From: Actinomycetota bacterium
Lineage (GTDB): Bacteria > Actinomycetota > Acidimicrobiia > Acidimicrobiales > Ilumatobacteraceae
DNA: 64,000 bases
Direction: 5' to 3'
NCBI GenBank assembly: GCA_016700055.1
Contig: CP064997.1
Coordinates: forward strand, 1,116,001 to 1,180,000
Below the pieces are notes generated by a model, which was given only the letters and a program-made list of their open reading frames with translations, made no database searches and was not told the origin of the DNA. This document shows, piece after piece, positions 50,549 through 59,599 of this stretch; position 1 is the first letter of the stretch, and each line of letters opens with the position of its first letter. The translations under genes and the position numbers were made by a program.

Positions 50549-52159
50549 TCATCTGACCACGAGGTCGGTGGTGAACACGACCTCCTCGAACTCGCCGTAC
50601 CTGGCTGTCACCGTGAACGTCCAGGTTCCGGCGACAGGCAGGTTTGCGTCGGACGAGCGCACGTGGTTGGGACCAGCGTCGACGACGGGGATCTCGAGCG
50701 GCCCGATCGCCTGGGCCGCGAGGTTCGCCTCGACCGTGATCTCGTCGGCGGCGTCGAGCGCTCCCCCGCCGCCGGAGATGTACACGTGCAGCTCGGCGCC
50801 ACCCGCGACGGCGGGGTCGAGCACGACCTGCGCGATGCGGTTGCCCTGCACCGCGCTGGCGCTGGCCGGCCCGACGACGAGGTCGACCGGAGGCACCGCG
50901 CTCACCAGCCCGGCCGTCGCCGCCAGCACGAGCGCCATGCCGACCACCTCGGCCGCGAGCACCCGGCGCATCGCCGGATCGGTCCCGGCGTCGCCAGGGT
51001 GGGCGTACACGAGCCAGCGGCTGACGCCTCCCAGCGTGACCACGCCGAGCACGAGGACGAGCTTGACGAGCAACCACCGCCCGTACGTGGTGTCGAAGAC
51101 GGCGTCGAGCGACCCGGCCTGGCGCCACCAGTTGACCGCACCCGTGGCTGCCAGGGCGACCACCGAGCCGATCGCCAACGGCGAGAACCTGGCTGCAGAC
51201 GCGAACAGCGAGGACCGCGGCACGCAGACGACCAGGGCGACGATTCCGCCGAGCCACACCGCCATCGCCGCGAGGTGGACGACGGTGGCTACGTACCCGC
51301 CGGCCACGGATCGCCCGCTGATCCCGTGGCCGCCGGCCGCGGTCACAACGAGCAGCGCCGCCGCGCTCAGGTGGCCGCCGACGCGCAACGCGGTGGACGT
51401 GGCCGCCTCACGGGCTCGGGATCCCGCCAGAGCGAGCGCGCCGGCCACCACGATCGCGCCGAGGCGCCAAAGCCACCACCGGCCCGAGCTGGTGCCGACG
51501 ACGTCGCCGAACGTCGAATCGGTCACCGCGGCCTGCGCGAAGAGCATCAGCACGGTCCCGAGCACGGCCGCCTCCATGGCGGCGCCGACCAGGAGCCGTG
51601 CTCGCCTCGACCGCGCGTGCTCGCGTGCCACGACGGCGAGCACCACGGGCGCGCCGAGCAGCACGGCGATGCCGGCGAAGCTCGCCCACCTGCCGACCCC
51701 GAGCAGCACCTCACCGGCGTCGGACGAGCTGCCCTCGCCGAGGGCTCCCTCGACGAGACCCGGCGCAGTATCGGTGCGCTCGCCGACGGCGAACGTGAAG
51801 GCGCCGCTGATCGGGTGCGAATCAGCCGATACCGCCCGCCATACGACCACGTGAGTGCCGCGCCCGATCTCGGGAACCGTGGCCGACAGCGTGTCGCTGC
51901 CGCGGTCCTGGGTGATCGCGCCGATGTCGATCTCGGAGCCGTCCGCGGTGAGCAGGCGGATGGAGCCCGGCACCGGGTCGACGGCCTCGGTGAACGTGAG
52001 CACGATCTCGGCCGGCGCGACGTCGAGGACGCTCTCGGCCGGTGGGCTGGTGCTGTCGAGGGTGGCGTGGGCGCTCGCCGGCGAGGCGAGGCCGAGCAGC
52101 GTCGCGAGGACGGCGGCGAGCACCGCGCCCGATGCGACGAGGATCCTGCGCAGGGTCAC
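50549..52159 (-). CDS. CopC-CopD fusion, copper resistance/import protein
   Basis: 536 aa from a GTG overlapping the YcnI stop (GTGA). A signal peptide ends at ASAHATLD, leaving a mature N-terminal His typical of CopC, and SADSHPISGAF gives the second Cu-binding His (residue about 105). CopC is followed by eight or nine membrane helices of CopD (about 150-425) and a C-terminal periplasmic beta domain of about 110 residues. The protein should bind periplasmic copper and move it across the membrane. The operon with a DUF1775/YcnI protein is a known actinobacterial arrangement. Confidence 0.88.
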   Translation of the reverse strand: MTLRRILVASGAVLAAVLATLLGLASPASAHATLDSTSPPAESVLDVAPAEIVLTFTEAVDPVPGSIRLLTADGSEIDIGAITQDRGSDTLSATVPEIGRGTHVVVWRAVSADSHPISGAFTFAVGERTDTAPGLVEGALGEGSSSDAGEVLLGVGRWASFAGIAVLLGAPVVLAVVAREHARSRRARLLVGAAMEAAVLGTVLMLFAQAAVTDSTFGDVVGTSSGRWWLWRLGAIVVAGALALAGSRAREAATSTALRVGGHLSAAALLVVTAAGGHGISGRSVAGGYVATVVHLAAMAVWLGGIVALVVCVPRSSLFASAARFSPLAIGSVVALAATGAVNWWRQAGSLDAVFDTTYGRWLLVKLVLVLGVVTLGGVSRWLVYAHPGDAGTDPAMRRVLAAEVVGMALVLAATAGLVSAVPPVDLVVGPASASAVQGNRIAQVVLDPAVAGGAELHVYISGGGGALDAADEITVEANLAAQAIGPLEIPVVDAGPNHVRSSDANLPVAGTWTFTVTARYGEFEEVVFTTDLVVR

Positions 52160-52962
52160 GCGCTCCCGCCCGAACGCCTCGACCGGAGCCACAGCACCGC
52201 TGCACCGAGCGCGACGACGAGACCCACCACGACGAAGACGATCGTCCCGGTGCTCGACGAGCCGTCGCCGTCGTCGACTGCGGACGTGTCCGGCACCGGG
52301 GACGTGGCGAGCGGCGCATCGGTGGTCTCGGGCGCGGCGGTGGTCTCGGGCGCCGAGGTGGTCTCGGGCGCCGAGGTGGTCTCGGGCGCGGCGGTGGTCT
52401 CGGGCGCGGCGGTGGTCTCGGGCGCGGCGGTGGTCTCGGGCGCCGCGGTGGTCGCCGGCGGCGGGTCGGTCGTGCCGGGCAGCTCGGCGGTCAGCAGCAG
52501 CGCAGGAGCAGGCTCGTCGAGCTCGTCGGCCGACGGGTCGCTCGGGATGTCGATCCAGCGGATCTCGCCCTGCTCGCAGCGCTGGACGAACGGGAAGTAC
52601 AGCGTCGACCCTGCGGCGCGGGGCAGCAGCATCTGCACCCGGAACGTCCCCTCGACGTCGTCGGCCAGCGGTCCGCCGACGAACGTGACGACGGCGCCCT
52701 CCGCTGTGTCGGCGATCGAACCCGTCCAGCCCGACGGCGCCTCCGCCACAGGCTGCAGGACGGCCTCGGGCAGCAGCATGTCGAGCTGCACCGTCGGCGA
52801 GCCGTCGCAGCCGTGCTCGACGGTGAACCCGATCGACTGCAGGCTGCCCGCTGGCGCCTCCGATGGCTCCGGGTCGATGTGCGCGAGCGCGGCCGTGCAC
52901 GGGGCGAGGGCGGCAACGCCCACGACGAGCGGCGCGAAGAGCAGCCGGGAACGAAACGACAT
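52156..52962 (-). CDS. YcnI-like DUF1775 copper-binding membrane protein
   Basis: 268 aa. The signal peptide (1-27) is cleaved before AHIDPEP, leaving the His that binds Cu(II) in YcnI together with a Trp (here PSGWTG near residue 83). The beta-sandwich extends to about residue 165, followed by a flexible TTAAPE-type linker of seven hexapeptides and one C-terminal membrane helix (about 240-260). It is probably a copper chaperone for the coupled CopCD protein. The linker is encoded by a perfect 18-bp tandem array. Confidence 0.87.
   Translation of the reverse strand: MSFRSRLLFAPLVVGVAALAPCTAALAHIDPEPSEAPAGSLQSIGFTVEHGCDGSPTVQLDMLLPEAVLQPVAEAPSGWTGSIADTAEGAVVTFVGGPLADDVEGTFRVQMLLPRAAGSTLYFPFVQRCEQGEIRWIDIPSDPSADELDEPAPALLLTAELPGTTDPPPATTAAPETTAAPETTAAPETTAAPETTSAPETTSAPETTAAPETTDAPLATSPVPDTSAVDDGDGSSSTGTIVFVVVGLVVALGAAVLWLRSRRSGGSA
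52322..52447 (-). repeat. 18-bp tandem repeat, seven units, coding the YcnI linker
   Basis: Units beginning GTGGTC on the plus strand recur every 18 bp at 52322, 52340, 52358, 52376, 52394, 52412 and 52430. They encode Pro-Glu-Thr-Thr-Ala/Ser-Ala hexapeptides. Such arrays vary in copy number by slippage. Confidence 0.9.
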
Positions 52963-52973
52963 GGGGCAGATGT

Positions 52974-54203
52974 CTAGTCCGAGTGTGACGGTTTCGACAC
53001 GCGCAGCTCGGCGCGCGCCACACGGGGCAACACCCATGTACGCAACAGCACGATCCCGGTCACGGCGAACACCGTCCCGCCGACGAACGCCGCCCGTTCG
53101 GTGGTCGCGGCCACGATCGGCCCGAGCACGAGTCCGCCGGCGATCGTGCCGATCTCGAAGAACATCGTGAACGTGGAGATCACCTGCGCCCGCTCGTTCT
53201 CCGGGACGGGGTTGACGGCTGCCGCGAGCAGGGCGGGATACAGCAATGCGGTGCCGAGGGCGAGCACGACCGTGCCGGCGTAGAGGCCGGCCGGTGACCG
53301 CACGAGCGCCGCGATGGCTGCCCCCGTGCCGAGCGCGGTCAGCGCGGCCGCCGCCGTGCGCGCGAGCCCGAGGCGCTCCGGCAGCCGGGCGAACCCGACG
53401 CGCACGGAGAGGTTGACGATGCTGTACACCACGAACACGCCGGCCACGCCGCCCATGCCGAGGTCGTCGGCGTACGTCGGGATGAACGCGATGAACGCCG
53501 CCATGGTGCCGATGCCCGACGCGAGCACGACCCCTGGGCCGAACGCCCCGCTGTGGAAGCCGCGCCGCGGCGGCCCGCCCACCGCTGCCCCGGCATCGGT
53601 GCCCGCATCGGCACCGGCGGCGAGGGTCACGGGCCGACCGGGCGCGAACATCGCGATCGCCGCGGAGAGCACGCAGAACACCGAGCCGATCGCGAACACC
53701 CGCACCCAGCGGTCGTCGCCGAGCACCCATTCGCCGACGATCGGGCCGATGCCGACGCCACCGAACACGGCGACGGAGAAGTAGCTCGCCCCCTCTGCGC
53801 GGCGATCCGGAGGCGAAAGGTCGGCGACGAGGGTGGCCGAGCCGACGAACACCGCCGCCTCGCCGATGCCGGACACGGCCCGCAGCGCGAGGAGCACGGC
53901 CATGTTCGGAGCCAGCCCGACGAACCCGCCGCCGATCCCACCGAGCAGCGCTCCGCCGACCATCAACGCCCGGCGACCGGCGACGTCACCCAGCCAGCCG
54001 ATGAGCGGGCGCACCGCGATCGCCGCCAACGAGAAGACCGCGATCGTCAACCCGATCTCGGTCCCCCCGCCGCCCAGCTCTTCCTCCACGAACCTCGGCA
54101 GCACCGGCGCTGCCATGCCGACGAAGATGAAGAACACGCCGGTGGCGAGCGTCACCACGACGAACGGCGTGCTGACGAGTCGCTCGCTGGAGGGGTTCAT
54201 CAT
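52974..54203 (-). CDS. Major facilitator superfamily transporter
   Basis: 409 aa with twelve predicted helices. The loop 2-3 motif is seen as GWLGDVAGRRALMVGGALL near residue 70, and a related LPERLGLART loop appears in the second half. The N-terminus TPFVVVTLATGVFFIFVGMAAPVLPRFVEEEL is typical of small drug/metabolite antiporters. A Gly/Ala-rich central loop lies near residues 195-215. It starts divergently from a small membrane-protein gene and ends 12 bp before YcnI, but whether it belongs to copper handling is unclear. Confidence 0.85.
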   Translation of the reverse strand: MMNPSSERLVSTPFVVVTLATGVFFIFVGMAAPVLPRFVEEELGGGGTEIGLTIAVFSLAAIAVRPLIGWLGDVAGRRALMVGGALLGGIGGGFVGLAPNMAVLLALRAVSGIGEAAVFVGSATLVADLSPPDRRAEGASYFSVAVFGGVGIGPIVGEWVLGDDRWVRVFAIGSVFCVLSAAIAMFAPGRPVTLAAGADAGTDAGAAVGGPPRRGFHSGAFGPGVVLASGIGTMAAFIAFIPTYADDLGMGGVAGVFVVYSIVNLSVRVGFARLPERLGLARTAAAALTALGTGAAIAALVRSPAGLYAGTVVLALGTALLYPALLAAAVNPVPENERAQVISTFTMFFEIGTIAGGLVLGPIVAATTERAAFVGGTVFAVTGIVLLRTWVLPRVARAELRVSKPSHSD

Positions 54204-54285
54204 TCCCCATCACAGCAGGGGACGCCGAGCACGGCCATCACCGGGGCGCTGCGGGTGGCCGGCTTCAGCGCCGATCTGCCGCCGA

Positions 54286-54291
54286 TAGCGT
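54286..54291 (+). promoter_or_regulatory. Leaderless -10 box (TAGCGT)
   Basis: TAGCGT ends 6 bp before the ATG at 54298. Confidence 0.45.
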
Positions 54292-54297
54292 GCCGCC

Positions 54298-54876
54298 ATG
54301 AGCGGCGGGCTCGATGCGGATTGGGTCCTGGTCGGCGCGTACGGCCTCGCGGCGCTGGCCTGCATGTACACCCGCCACCGCGAACGCGCGTCGCTCGGTG
54401 CCGATGACTTCTCGTACCTGTGGCCCGCTTTCTGGAGCTGGACCGCGGCACTGCTCGCGTTCTTGGCGATCGGCCACGCGCTGGACCTCGGCGGGGCGCT
54501 CGCCGACGCCGGTCGCGATCAGGCCCGTTCGCAAGGCTGGTACGACACCCGGCGGGCGGTGCAGGCCGTGGCCGTCGGCATCATCGCGATCGCGTGGGCC
54601 GTCGCCGTGGTCGTCGCCATCTGGCGAATCCCGCCACGGCGGCGCCGCTACCTGCCCGTCGCCGTTGCCGTCGCCACGCTGGTGTGCTTCGTCGCCGTGC
54701 ACAACATCTCGCTCCACCAGCTGGACGCCGTGCTGGACCGCCGGGTCGCCGGCATGCGTGTCGCCTCGGCAGTCGAGTTGGTGCTGGTCGGGCTCGTCAC
54801 GCTCGGCGCGCTGTGGCGATCGGGTCGTCTGGCTCGTCCTGAGGCGCGGCACGCGGTCGAGCCTGTCCGCCGTTAG
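54298..54876 (+). CDS. Hypothetical integral membrane protein
   Basis: 192 aa with five hydrophobic helices: about residues 8-22, 42-62, 90-112, 121-137 and 158-175. I recognise no family. It starts leaderlessly, and its stop TAG overlaps a TAGCGT box that may serve the next gene. A pore or sensor role cannot be distinguished. It is divergent from the MFS gene. Confidence 0.65.
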   Translation: MSGGLDADWVLVGAYGLAALACMYTRHRERASLGADDFSYLWPAFWSWTAALLAFLAIGHALDLGGALADAGRDQARSQGWYDTRRAVQAVAVGIIAIAWAVAVVVAIWRIPPRRRRYLPVAVAVATLVCFVAVHNISLHQLDAVLDRRVAGMRVASAVELVLVGLVTLGALWRSGRLARPEARHAVEPVRR

Positions 54877-54888
54877 CGTGTCGCCCTC

Positions 54889-55527
54889 GTGAACCAGGTC
54901 CGCAACCGCCTCGCCGCGCTGTCGCTGCTCGACCGGGCCTTCAACGCGCTTTCCGACGACGAGCTCACGTCGCTGCTCGACGCGCTCGAGGAAGACGCGG
55001 CCGACGCCGTCGACCACATCGCGAGATGGCGCGCCGACGAAGCCCCTGCCGACGGGACCGAGCCGGCGACGGCATCTCGGCTGGCGGCCGTACGGTCGGC
55101 GGCCCAGCGCGGCCGGATGAACGGCGACCTGGAACGGATCGCACTCGTCGTCAGCGACCGCTGCCTCGCCGACTGCATCGAGCAGCTCGGCGAGGCGAGC
55201 GACAACCCGAGCGAGGACGAGCTGCAGCGCGTCATCCCCGGGCTCGTCGAGCGCCACGGGCTGGCGACGACGCGGCTGATGCTCGCCTCGGTGGTCACCG
55301 GCGAGGCTGTCGCCGCGCCGCTGCTCACCCGGCTCTTGAAACACGACGACGTCGTGAAGCTGCCACCCGCCGAGCAGCGACCGGTCGCCCCCGAACCGAG
55401 GATCGACGCCGCCGACGACGCCGAACGCGAGCGTCTGCGCGCCGAGCGCAAGGCCCGTCACCAGGCCGACCGCGATGCCGCCCGAGCTCGACGCGAGCAA
55501 GCTGCGGCCGCGAAGCGCAAGCGCTGA
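54889..55527 (+). CDS. Hypothetical helical protein with basic C-terminal tail
   Basis: 212 aa from a GTG. The pattern is entirely helical and rich in Leu/Ala/Glu/Asp, with a segment DDELTSLLDALEEDAADAV near residue 25. A strongly charged C-terminal coiled-coil-like tail (about 170-212, ERERLRAERKARHQADRDAARARRE) could bind nucleic acid. No family is recognised. A TAGCGT box at 54874, overlapping the previous stop, ends 9 bp before the start. Confidence 0.6.
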   Translation: MNQVRNRLAALSLLDRAFNALSDDELTSLLDALEEDAADAVDHIARWRADEAPADGTEPATASRLAAVRSAAQRGRMNGDLERIALVVSDRCLADCIEQLGEASDNPSEDELQRVIPGLVERHGLATTRLMLASVVTGEAVAAPLLTRLLKHDDVVKLPPAEQRPVAPEPRIDAADDAERERLRAERKARHQADRDAARARREQAAAAKRKR

Positions 55528-55543
55528 CCGAGGTAGCTGCGGC

Positions 55544-55594
55544 CGTCAGCGGCTGCGGCCGTCAGCGGCTGCGGGCGCGTCAGCGGCTGCGGGC
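55544..55594. repeat. Three direct repeats of GTCAGCGGCTGCGG
   Basis: Copies begin at 55544, 55561 and 55579. The third encodes the C-terminal residues of the convergent Ogt gene, so the repeat has grown across its stop codon. Confidence 0.8.
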
Positions 55595-56104
55595 GAGGAT
55601 CCGTTGCTCGTGGTCGAGCAGCCACGCCTTCACGTCCGTCCCGGCGGCGAACCCGGTGAGCGAACCGTCCGCCCCGACGACGCGGTGGCACGGGACGATC
55701 ACCGAGATCGGGTTGCGACCGTTGGCGGAGCCGACGGCACGCGCCTTGCGGGCGTCGCCGAGTTCGCGCGCCTGGGTGCCGTAGCTGATCGTCGTGCCGT
55801 ACGGGATCGTGCGCAAGACGTCCCACACCGCGTGCTGGAACGGCGTGCCTTCGGCATCGAGGGGCAGGTCGAACTCGGTACGTGTCCCGGCGAAGTACTC
55901 CGTGAGTTGGGCTGTGGCCGCGGCGAGCACCGCGTGCGCGCGGTCGTCGGCGTCGCGGTCGTCGGCGTCACGCACCTCGTCGTGCACCGTGACGCGCCCG
56001 GCCGCGTCGTCGCCAGGCCACAGCACGGCGCGCACGCCGATGTCCGAAGCGATGATCGTGAGCGGCCCGATTGGTGTGTCGAGCACGGTTCGGTGGAGCA
56101 GCAT
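55580..56104 (-). CDS. ogt: Methylated-DNA-protein-cysteine S-methyltransferase
   Basis: 174 aa. The active-site motif VIVPCHRVVG near residue 138 contains the methyl-accepting Cys, and FQHAVWDVLRTIPYGTTISYG near 90 is the DNA-binding helix and arginine-finger region typical of Ogt/AGT. The N-terminal domain is short, as in Ogt. It removes O6-methylguanine lesions by suicidal transfer to Cys. It lies 15 bp downstream of the Ada-AlkA gene in the same direction, so the two form an alkylation-repair operon. Confidence 0.93.
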   Translation of the reverse strand: MLLHRTVLDTPIGPLTIIASDIGVRAVLWPGDDAAGRVTVHDEVRDADDRDADDRAHAVLAAATAQLTEYFAGTRTEFDLPLDAEGTPFQHAVWDVLRTIPYGTTISYGTQARELGDARKARAVGSANGRNPISVIVPCHRVVGADGSLTGFAAGTDVKAWLLDHEQRILARSR

Positions 56105-56119
56105 GTGGATCGAATCCTC

Positions 56120-57676
56120 TCAGTCGGGCGTCTGCCGTGGTGTCGGCTCTTGGTCGAGTCCTGCCCAAAGATGGTGCAGCGCGTACGAGCGCCACGGCCG
56201 CCAGCCCTCGGCAAGTCGGGCTGCCCCGGCCGGTGAGCTGTCGGTACCGAGGCGATCGAGGCTGCGGCGCACGCCGAGGTCGGTCGGCAGGAATTGGTCA
56301 GGGTCGCCGACTGCGCGCATCAGCACGTACGACGCCGTCCACGGCCCGATGCCAGGCATCGCGAGGAGCGCGGCGCGGAGCGCCTCACGGTCGGCGCCGG
56401 GGTCGACGACGAGCACACCTTGCGCGATCGCCGTGGCGAGGCGCTGCAGCGTGCACGAGCGTGCGCGCGGCATCGGCAGCGACGCGGGGTCGAGCTCGGC
56501 GAGCGCCCTCGCCGTCGGGAACACGTGCGACAGGCTCGGGTCGAACGCGGCTTGGGTCTGGTCGAGGGGTTCGCCCGCCGCTCGGGTCAACCGGGCGGCG
56601 AGCGTCCGCGCACCGGCGACGGACACCTGCTGACCGAGCACGGCCCGTACGGCGAGCTCGGCGCCGTCGACGCTGCCGGGTGAGCGCAGCCCCGGTCTGG
56701 CGGCGACGAGGGGGGCGAGCAGCGGATGCGCACCGAGGTGGGCGTCGATCGCTTCGGGGTCTGCGTCGAGGTCGAGCAGCCGACGGCAGCGATCGACGGC
56801 TGCGGCGAGGTCGCGCATCTGCGCGACTGCCAGGCGCGCGTATACGACGCGCATGTTGCCGGCGAGAGCAGGTGTCAACGTGACGACGCCGTGGCCGTGC
56901 GGCAGATCGAGAGTGCGGGAGTAGGCGGTGCCGTCCCAGGCCTCGACGCCAGGGACCGCGCGCCGGCCGATGAACGCGAACAGCCCCGCGGCGTCGAACG
57001 GGTGACGCATCGCCAGCCGCAGCTGGATCGCCGCTGGCTGGCCGTTTGCACCGTGGTCGGGCGCGGCCCGCGGATCGTGGCGGCCGTTGCGTGCTCGCGC
57101 TTGTCCGGCATCGCGCAACGCCGTCGGCGTGACCGCGAACACGGCGCGCACGGTGTCGTTGAACTGGCGCACGCTCCCGAATCCGGCCGCGAAAGCGATG
57201 TCGGTGAACGCCAACGCGGTGCTCTCGATGAGCAGCCGGGCGGTGTGAGCACGCTCGGCGCGAGCGATGGCGAGCGGACCTGCGCCGAGCTCAGCGGTCA
57301 TGATGCGGGTGAGGTGGCGCTCGCTGTAGCCGAGGCGGCCGGCGAGGCCGGCGACGCCTTCCCGTTCGACGACACCGTCGGCGATGAGCCGCATCGCCCG
57401 GGCGACGACGTCGCTGCGGACGCGCCACTGCGGTGAGCCCGGCGTGGCCTCGGGTCGGCAGCGCTTGCAGGCGCGGAACCCTCCGAGCTGCGCCGCCGCC
57501 GCGGTCGGGTAGAAGCGCAGACGGTCGGCACGGGCCGGCGTCGCCGGGCACGACGGCCGGCAGTAGATCCCCGTACTCGTCACTGCGACCACGAACCAGC
57601 CGTCGAAGCGAGGGTCACGCGAGCGAGCCGCTCGCTCCAGCACGCTGTCGTCCACCCCCGTCGTCACGCCCCCCAT
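56120..57676 (-). CDS. Ada-type regulator fused to AlkA DNA-3-methyladenine glycosylase
   Basis: 518 aa from an ATG with GGGAG 8 bp upstream. Residues about 15-90 form the Ada zinc domain with four Cys (CRPSCPA and CKRCRP), the first being the methylphosphotriester acceptor. An AraC-type double HTH follows (about 95-195, LAGRLGYSERHLTRIM and IAFAAGFGSVRQFNDTVR). The AlkA N-terminal and HhH-GPD domains cover about 215-500, with MPGIGPWTASYVLMRAVGDPDQFLPTDLG providing the hairpin and catalytic Asp. It senses methyl damage, activates repair genes and excises 3-methyladenine. Confidence 0.92.
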   Translation of the reverse strand: MGGVTTGVDDSVLERAARSRDPRFDGWFVVAVTSTGIYCRPSCPATPARADRLRFYPTAAAAQLGGFRACKRCRPEATPGSPQWRVRSDVVARAMRLIADGVVEREGVAGLAGRLGYSERHLTRIMTAELGAGPLAIARAERAHTARLLIESTALAFTDIAFAAGFGSVRQFNDTVRAVFAVTPTALRDAGQARARNGRHDPRAAPDHGANGQPAAIQLRLAMRHPFDAAGLFAFIGRRAVPGVEAWDGTAYSRTLDLPHGHGVVTLTPALAGNMRVVYARLAVAQMRDLAAAVDRCRRLLDLDADPEAIDAHLGAHPLLAPLVAARPGLRSPGSVDGAELAVRAVLGQQVSVAGARTLAARLTRAAGEPLDQTQAAFDPSLSHVFPTARALAELDPASLPMPRARSCTLQRLATAIAQGVLVVDPGADREALRAALLAMPGIGPWTASYVLMRAVGDPDQFLPTDLGVRRSLDRLGTDSSPAGAARLAEGWRPWRSYALHHLWAGLDQEPTPRQTPD

Positions 57677-57742
57677 CCTGGCGCTCCCGGTCAAGGTCTC
57701 CTAGCGGAAATCGGACAACTCGATCGATCGTCCCCCTTCGCG

Positions 57743-57789
57743 TTCTCGGTCGGATCAGTAGCGCTATGTGTCACAAATCCGACCGAGAA
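57743..57789 (+). repeat. 47-bp palindromic repeat, copy 2
   Basis: Arms TTCTCGGTCGGAT and ATCCGACCGAGAA (13 bp, perfect) flank a 21-bp core. It lies between divergent genes, ending 1 bp before the enoyl-CoA hydratase start codon. Confidence 0.93.
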
Positions 57790-57790
57790 T

Positions 57791-58585
57791 GTGGGGGTGA
57801 CTGACGCTCCGGAGTTCGAGACCATCCGCGTGACCGCGAACGGCGCCGTCGGTGAGCTGTGGCTCGCCCGTCCGACGCGGCTGAACGCGCTGTCACGCAC
57901 TGTGTTGCGTGAGGTGGTGCTCGCCGCCCGCTGGCTCGACGAACAGCAGGAGCTGAAGATCGTCGTCGTCGGCGGGGAGGGGCGCGCGTTCTCCGCCGGG
58001 TTCGACCTGGACGACTTCACGAGACCGGAGCCGGGGGTGAGCCCGCGTGAGACGGCCGAGCTCGGGCGACTGGCCGCGGAGGCACTCACCGACGTGCGCG
58101 CACTCACGATCGCCGCGATCCAAGGCCACTGCGTCGGCGGTGGCTTGGTGCTGGCCGCGGCGTGCGACCTGCGCATCGCGGCCGACGACGCGCGGTTCTC
58201 GATCCCCGAGGTCGACCTCGGGATTCCGCTCGCGTGGGGTGGCATCCCCCGCCTGGTGCGGGAGCTCGGCCCGGCGGTGACGAAGGAACTCGTGCTCACG
58301 TGTCGTCCGTTCGGCGCCGACGAAGCCCTCGCGCTGCGCTTCGTCAACCGCGTCGTCGCCGCCGAAGACCTCACGAACGAGGTCGCCAGCCTGGCGGCGT
58401 CGCTCGCCGGCAAGCCCGGTTACGCGCTGCGCACGACCAAGCAGCAGGTGAACGCGGTGATGGAGGAGATCGCCGGCACCGGCCGCAATGCTGCCGACGC
58501 CGACGCGCTCGCGTTCGCGATGTCCGACCCGGAGAGCCGCGCCGCCAGCCTCGCCTACCTCTCCGCCCGCCGTTCGTCCACCTGA
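57791..58585 (+). CDS. Enoyl-CoA hydratase/isomerase-family protein
   Basis: 264 aa. GGEGRAFSAGFDLDDF near residue 60 forms the first oxyanion-hole segment, and AAIQGHCVGGGLVLAAACDLRIAADDARF near 113 the second. PEVDLGIPLAWGGIPRLV and the C-terminal QQVNAVMEEI helix are normal for crotonases. The catalytic Glu at the usual position in 'PE(V/I)xLG' appears as the family E. It hydrates or isomerises an enoyl-CoA. Start GTG at 57791 or 57797, immediately after a 47-bp repeat. No classical ribosome site is seen. Confidence 0.88.
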   Translation: MGVTDAPEFETIRVTANGAVGELWLARPTRLNALSRTVLREVVLAARWLDEQQELKIVVVGGEGRAFSAGFDLDDFTRPEPGVSPRETAELGRLAAEALTDVRALTIAAIQGHCVGGGLVLAAACDLRIAADDARFSIPEVDLGIPLAWGGIPRLVRELGPAVTKELVLTCRPFGADEALALRFVNRVVAAEDLTNEVASLAASLAGKPGYALRTTKQQVNAVMEEIAGTGRNAADADALAFAMSDPESRAASLAYLSARRSST

Positions 58586-58593
58586 CACCCGCG

Positions 58594-58640
58594 TTCTCGG
58601 TCGGATTTGTGACACATAGCGCGACTCATCCGACCGAGAA
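58594..58640 (-). repeat. 47-bp palindromic repeat, copy 3 (inverse orientation)
   Basis: The same 13-bp arms, with the core reading in the opposite sense to copies 1 and 2. It lies between two tandem plus-strand genes. Confidence 0.93.
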
Positions 58641-58684
58641 CGGAAGGACTGCCGGTCACCGTCGGTCTCGGCTCACACACCGGT

Positions 58685-59593
58685 GTGGACATCAAACGAC
58701 TGTCGACGGTTGCCGAGCGCCAGCACGGCCTCGTCGCGATCTACCAGGCCGACCTCCTCGGCATGTCGCGACGCACGTGGTACCGCCTGATCGAGGGCGG
58801 CGTCCTGGTTCCGGTTCATCAGGGCGTGGCCGCGTTCGTCGGCTCCCCGCCGACCGCAGAGCGCGCGGTGATGGCGGCGGTGCTCGCCGCCGGCCCACGC
58901 TCGGTTGCCGGCGCTCGCTCGGCCGCCTGGCTGTGGGACAGCTTCGACCCGCCGGCGGGCACACCCGTCGACGTCATGCTGCGCGGCCGACCAGCCGCGA
59001 GGACGCTCGACGGCGTGTTCGCGCACCGACCCGTCGACCACCTCCAGCTCCTCGCGGTCGAGCAGCGCGGCATCCCCGTCACCCCGCCCAGCCGGACGCT
59101 GCTCGACCTCGGGGCCGTCGCGCCGTGGGCCGTCCGCCCGGCGACCGAGCGCATGGTCGTTGCCGGGCTCGTCACCCGCGACCAGCTGGAAGCAGCGGTG
59201 CGGCGCCACTCCCGCCAGGGGCGAGCAGGAATCGGCCCGTTGCGTGCCGTGCTCGCCGACTGGACGCTCGGCGATCGCCCACCCGACAGCGTGCTTGAGG
59301 CCCGACTGCTGCGAATCCTCTCCGAGGCGGGCCTACCCGAACCCGAGGTGCAGGTGCAGATCGGCCCGTACCTGATCGACGTCGGCTGGCCCCCCTACCG
59401 AGTGGGCGGCGAGGTCGACGGTTGGGCCAAGTACCACTCGCTCGATCAGTTCGAGCGCCAGGCCGCCCGTGACACGTTCTTCGACTTGCAGGGGTGGATC
59501 GTCCCCCACTTCACGTGGCGCATGGTGACCCGCTTCCCCCAGCGCGTGACCGCCACGCTCGAGCGGCTGCTGCGCTCCCGCGGCTGGCGCTGA
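58685..59593 (+). CDS. AbiEi-like winged-helix protein with C-terminal DUF559-type nuclease-like domain
   Basis: 302 aa from a GTG. The N-terminal residues 10-60 (GLVAIYQADLLGMSRRTWYRLIEGGVLVPVHQGV) match the AbiEi antitoxin-like helix-turn-helix seen in many actinobacterial singletons. The C-terminal third has YLIDVGWPPYRVGGEVDGWAKYH, then RQAARDTFFDLQGWIVPHFTW, the pattern of DUF559/Vsr-type PD-(D/E)xK domains. No AbiEii toxin lies next to it, so it is not a complete toxin-antitoxin pair. It is boxed in by two 47-bp repeats 25-45 bp away. Confidence 0.75.
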   Translation: MDIKRLSTVAERQHGLVAIYQADLLGMSRRTWYRLIEGGVLVPVHQGVAAFVGSPPTAERAVMAAVLAAGPRSVAGARSAAWLWDSFDPPAGTPVDVMLRGRPAARTLDGVFAHRPVDHLQLLAVEQRGIPVTPPSRTLLDLGAVAPWAVRPATERMVVAGLVTRDQLEAAVRRHSRQGRAGIGPLRAVLADWTLGDRPPDSVLEARLLRILSEAGLPEPEVQVQIGPYLIDVGWPPYRVGGEVDGWAKYHSLDQFERQAARDTFFDLQGWIVPHFTWRMVTRFPQRVTATLERLLRSRGWR

Positions 59594-59599
59594 GCCAGT

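Noticed and set aside
52322..52447. 18-bp tandem repeat as a CRISPR or iteron origin
   Set aside because: It is in frame, without spacers, inside a protein linker coding region.
57743..57789. 47-bp palindrome as a rho-independent terminator
   Set aside because: No T-run follows, and this copy lies between divergent genes upstream of both starts, where a terminator makes no sense.
58685..59593. Complete AbiE-type toxin-antitoxin system
   Set aside because: Only the AbiEi-like half is present; the neighbours are a hydratase and an acyl-CoA dehydrogenase.
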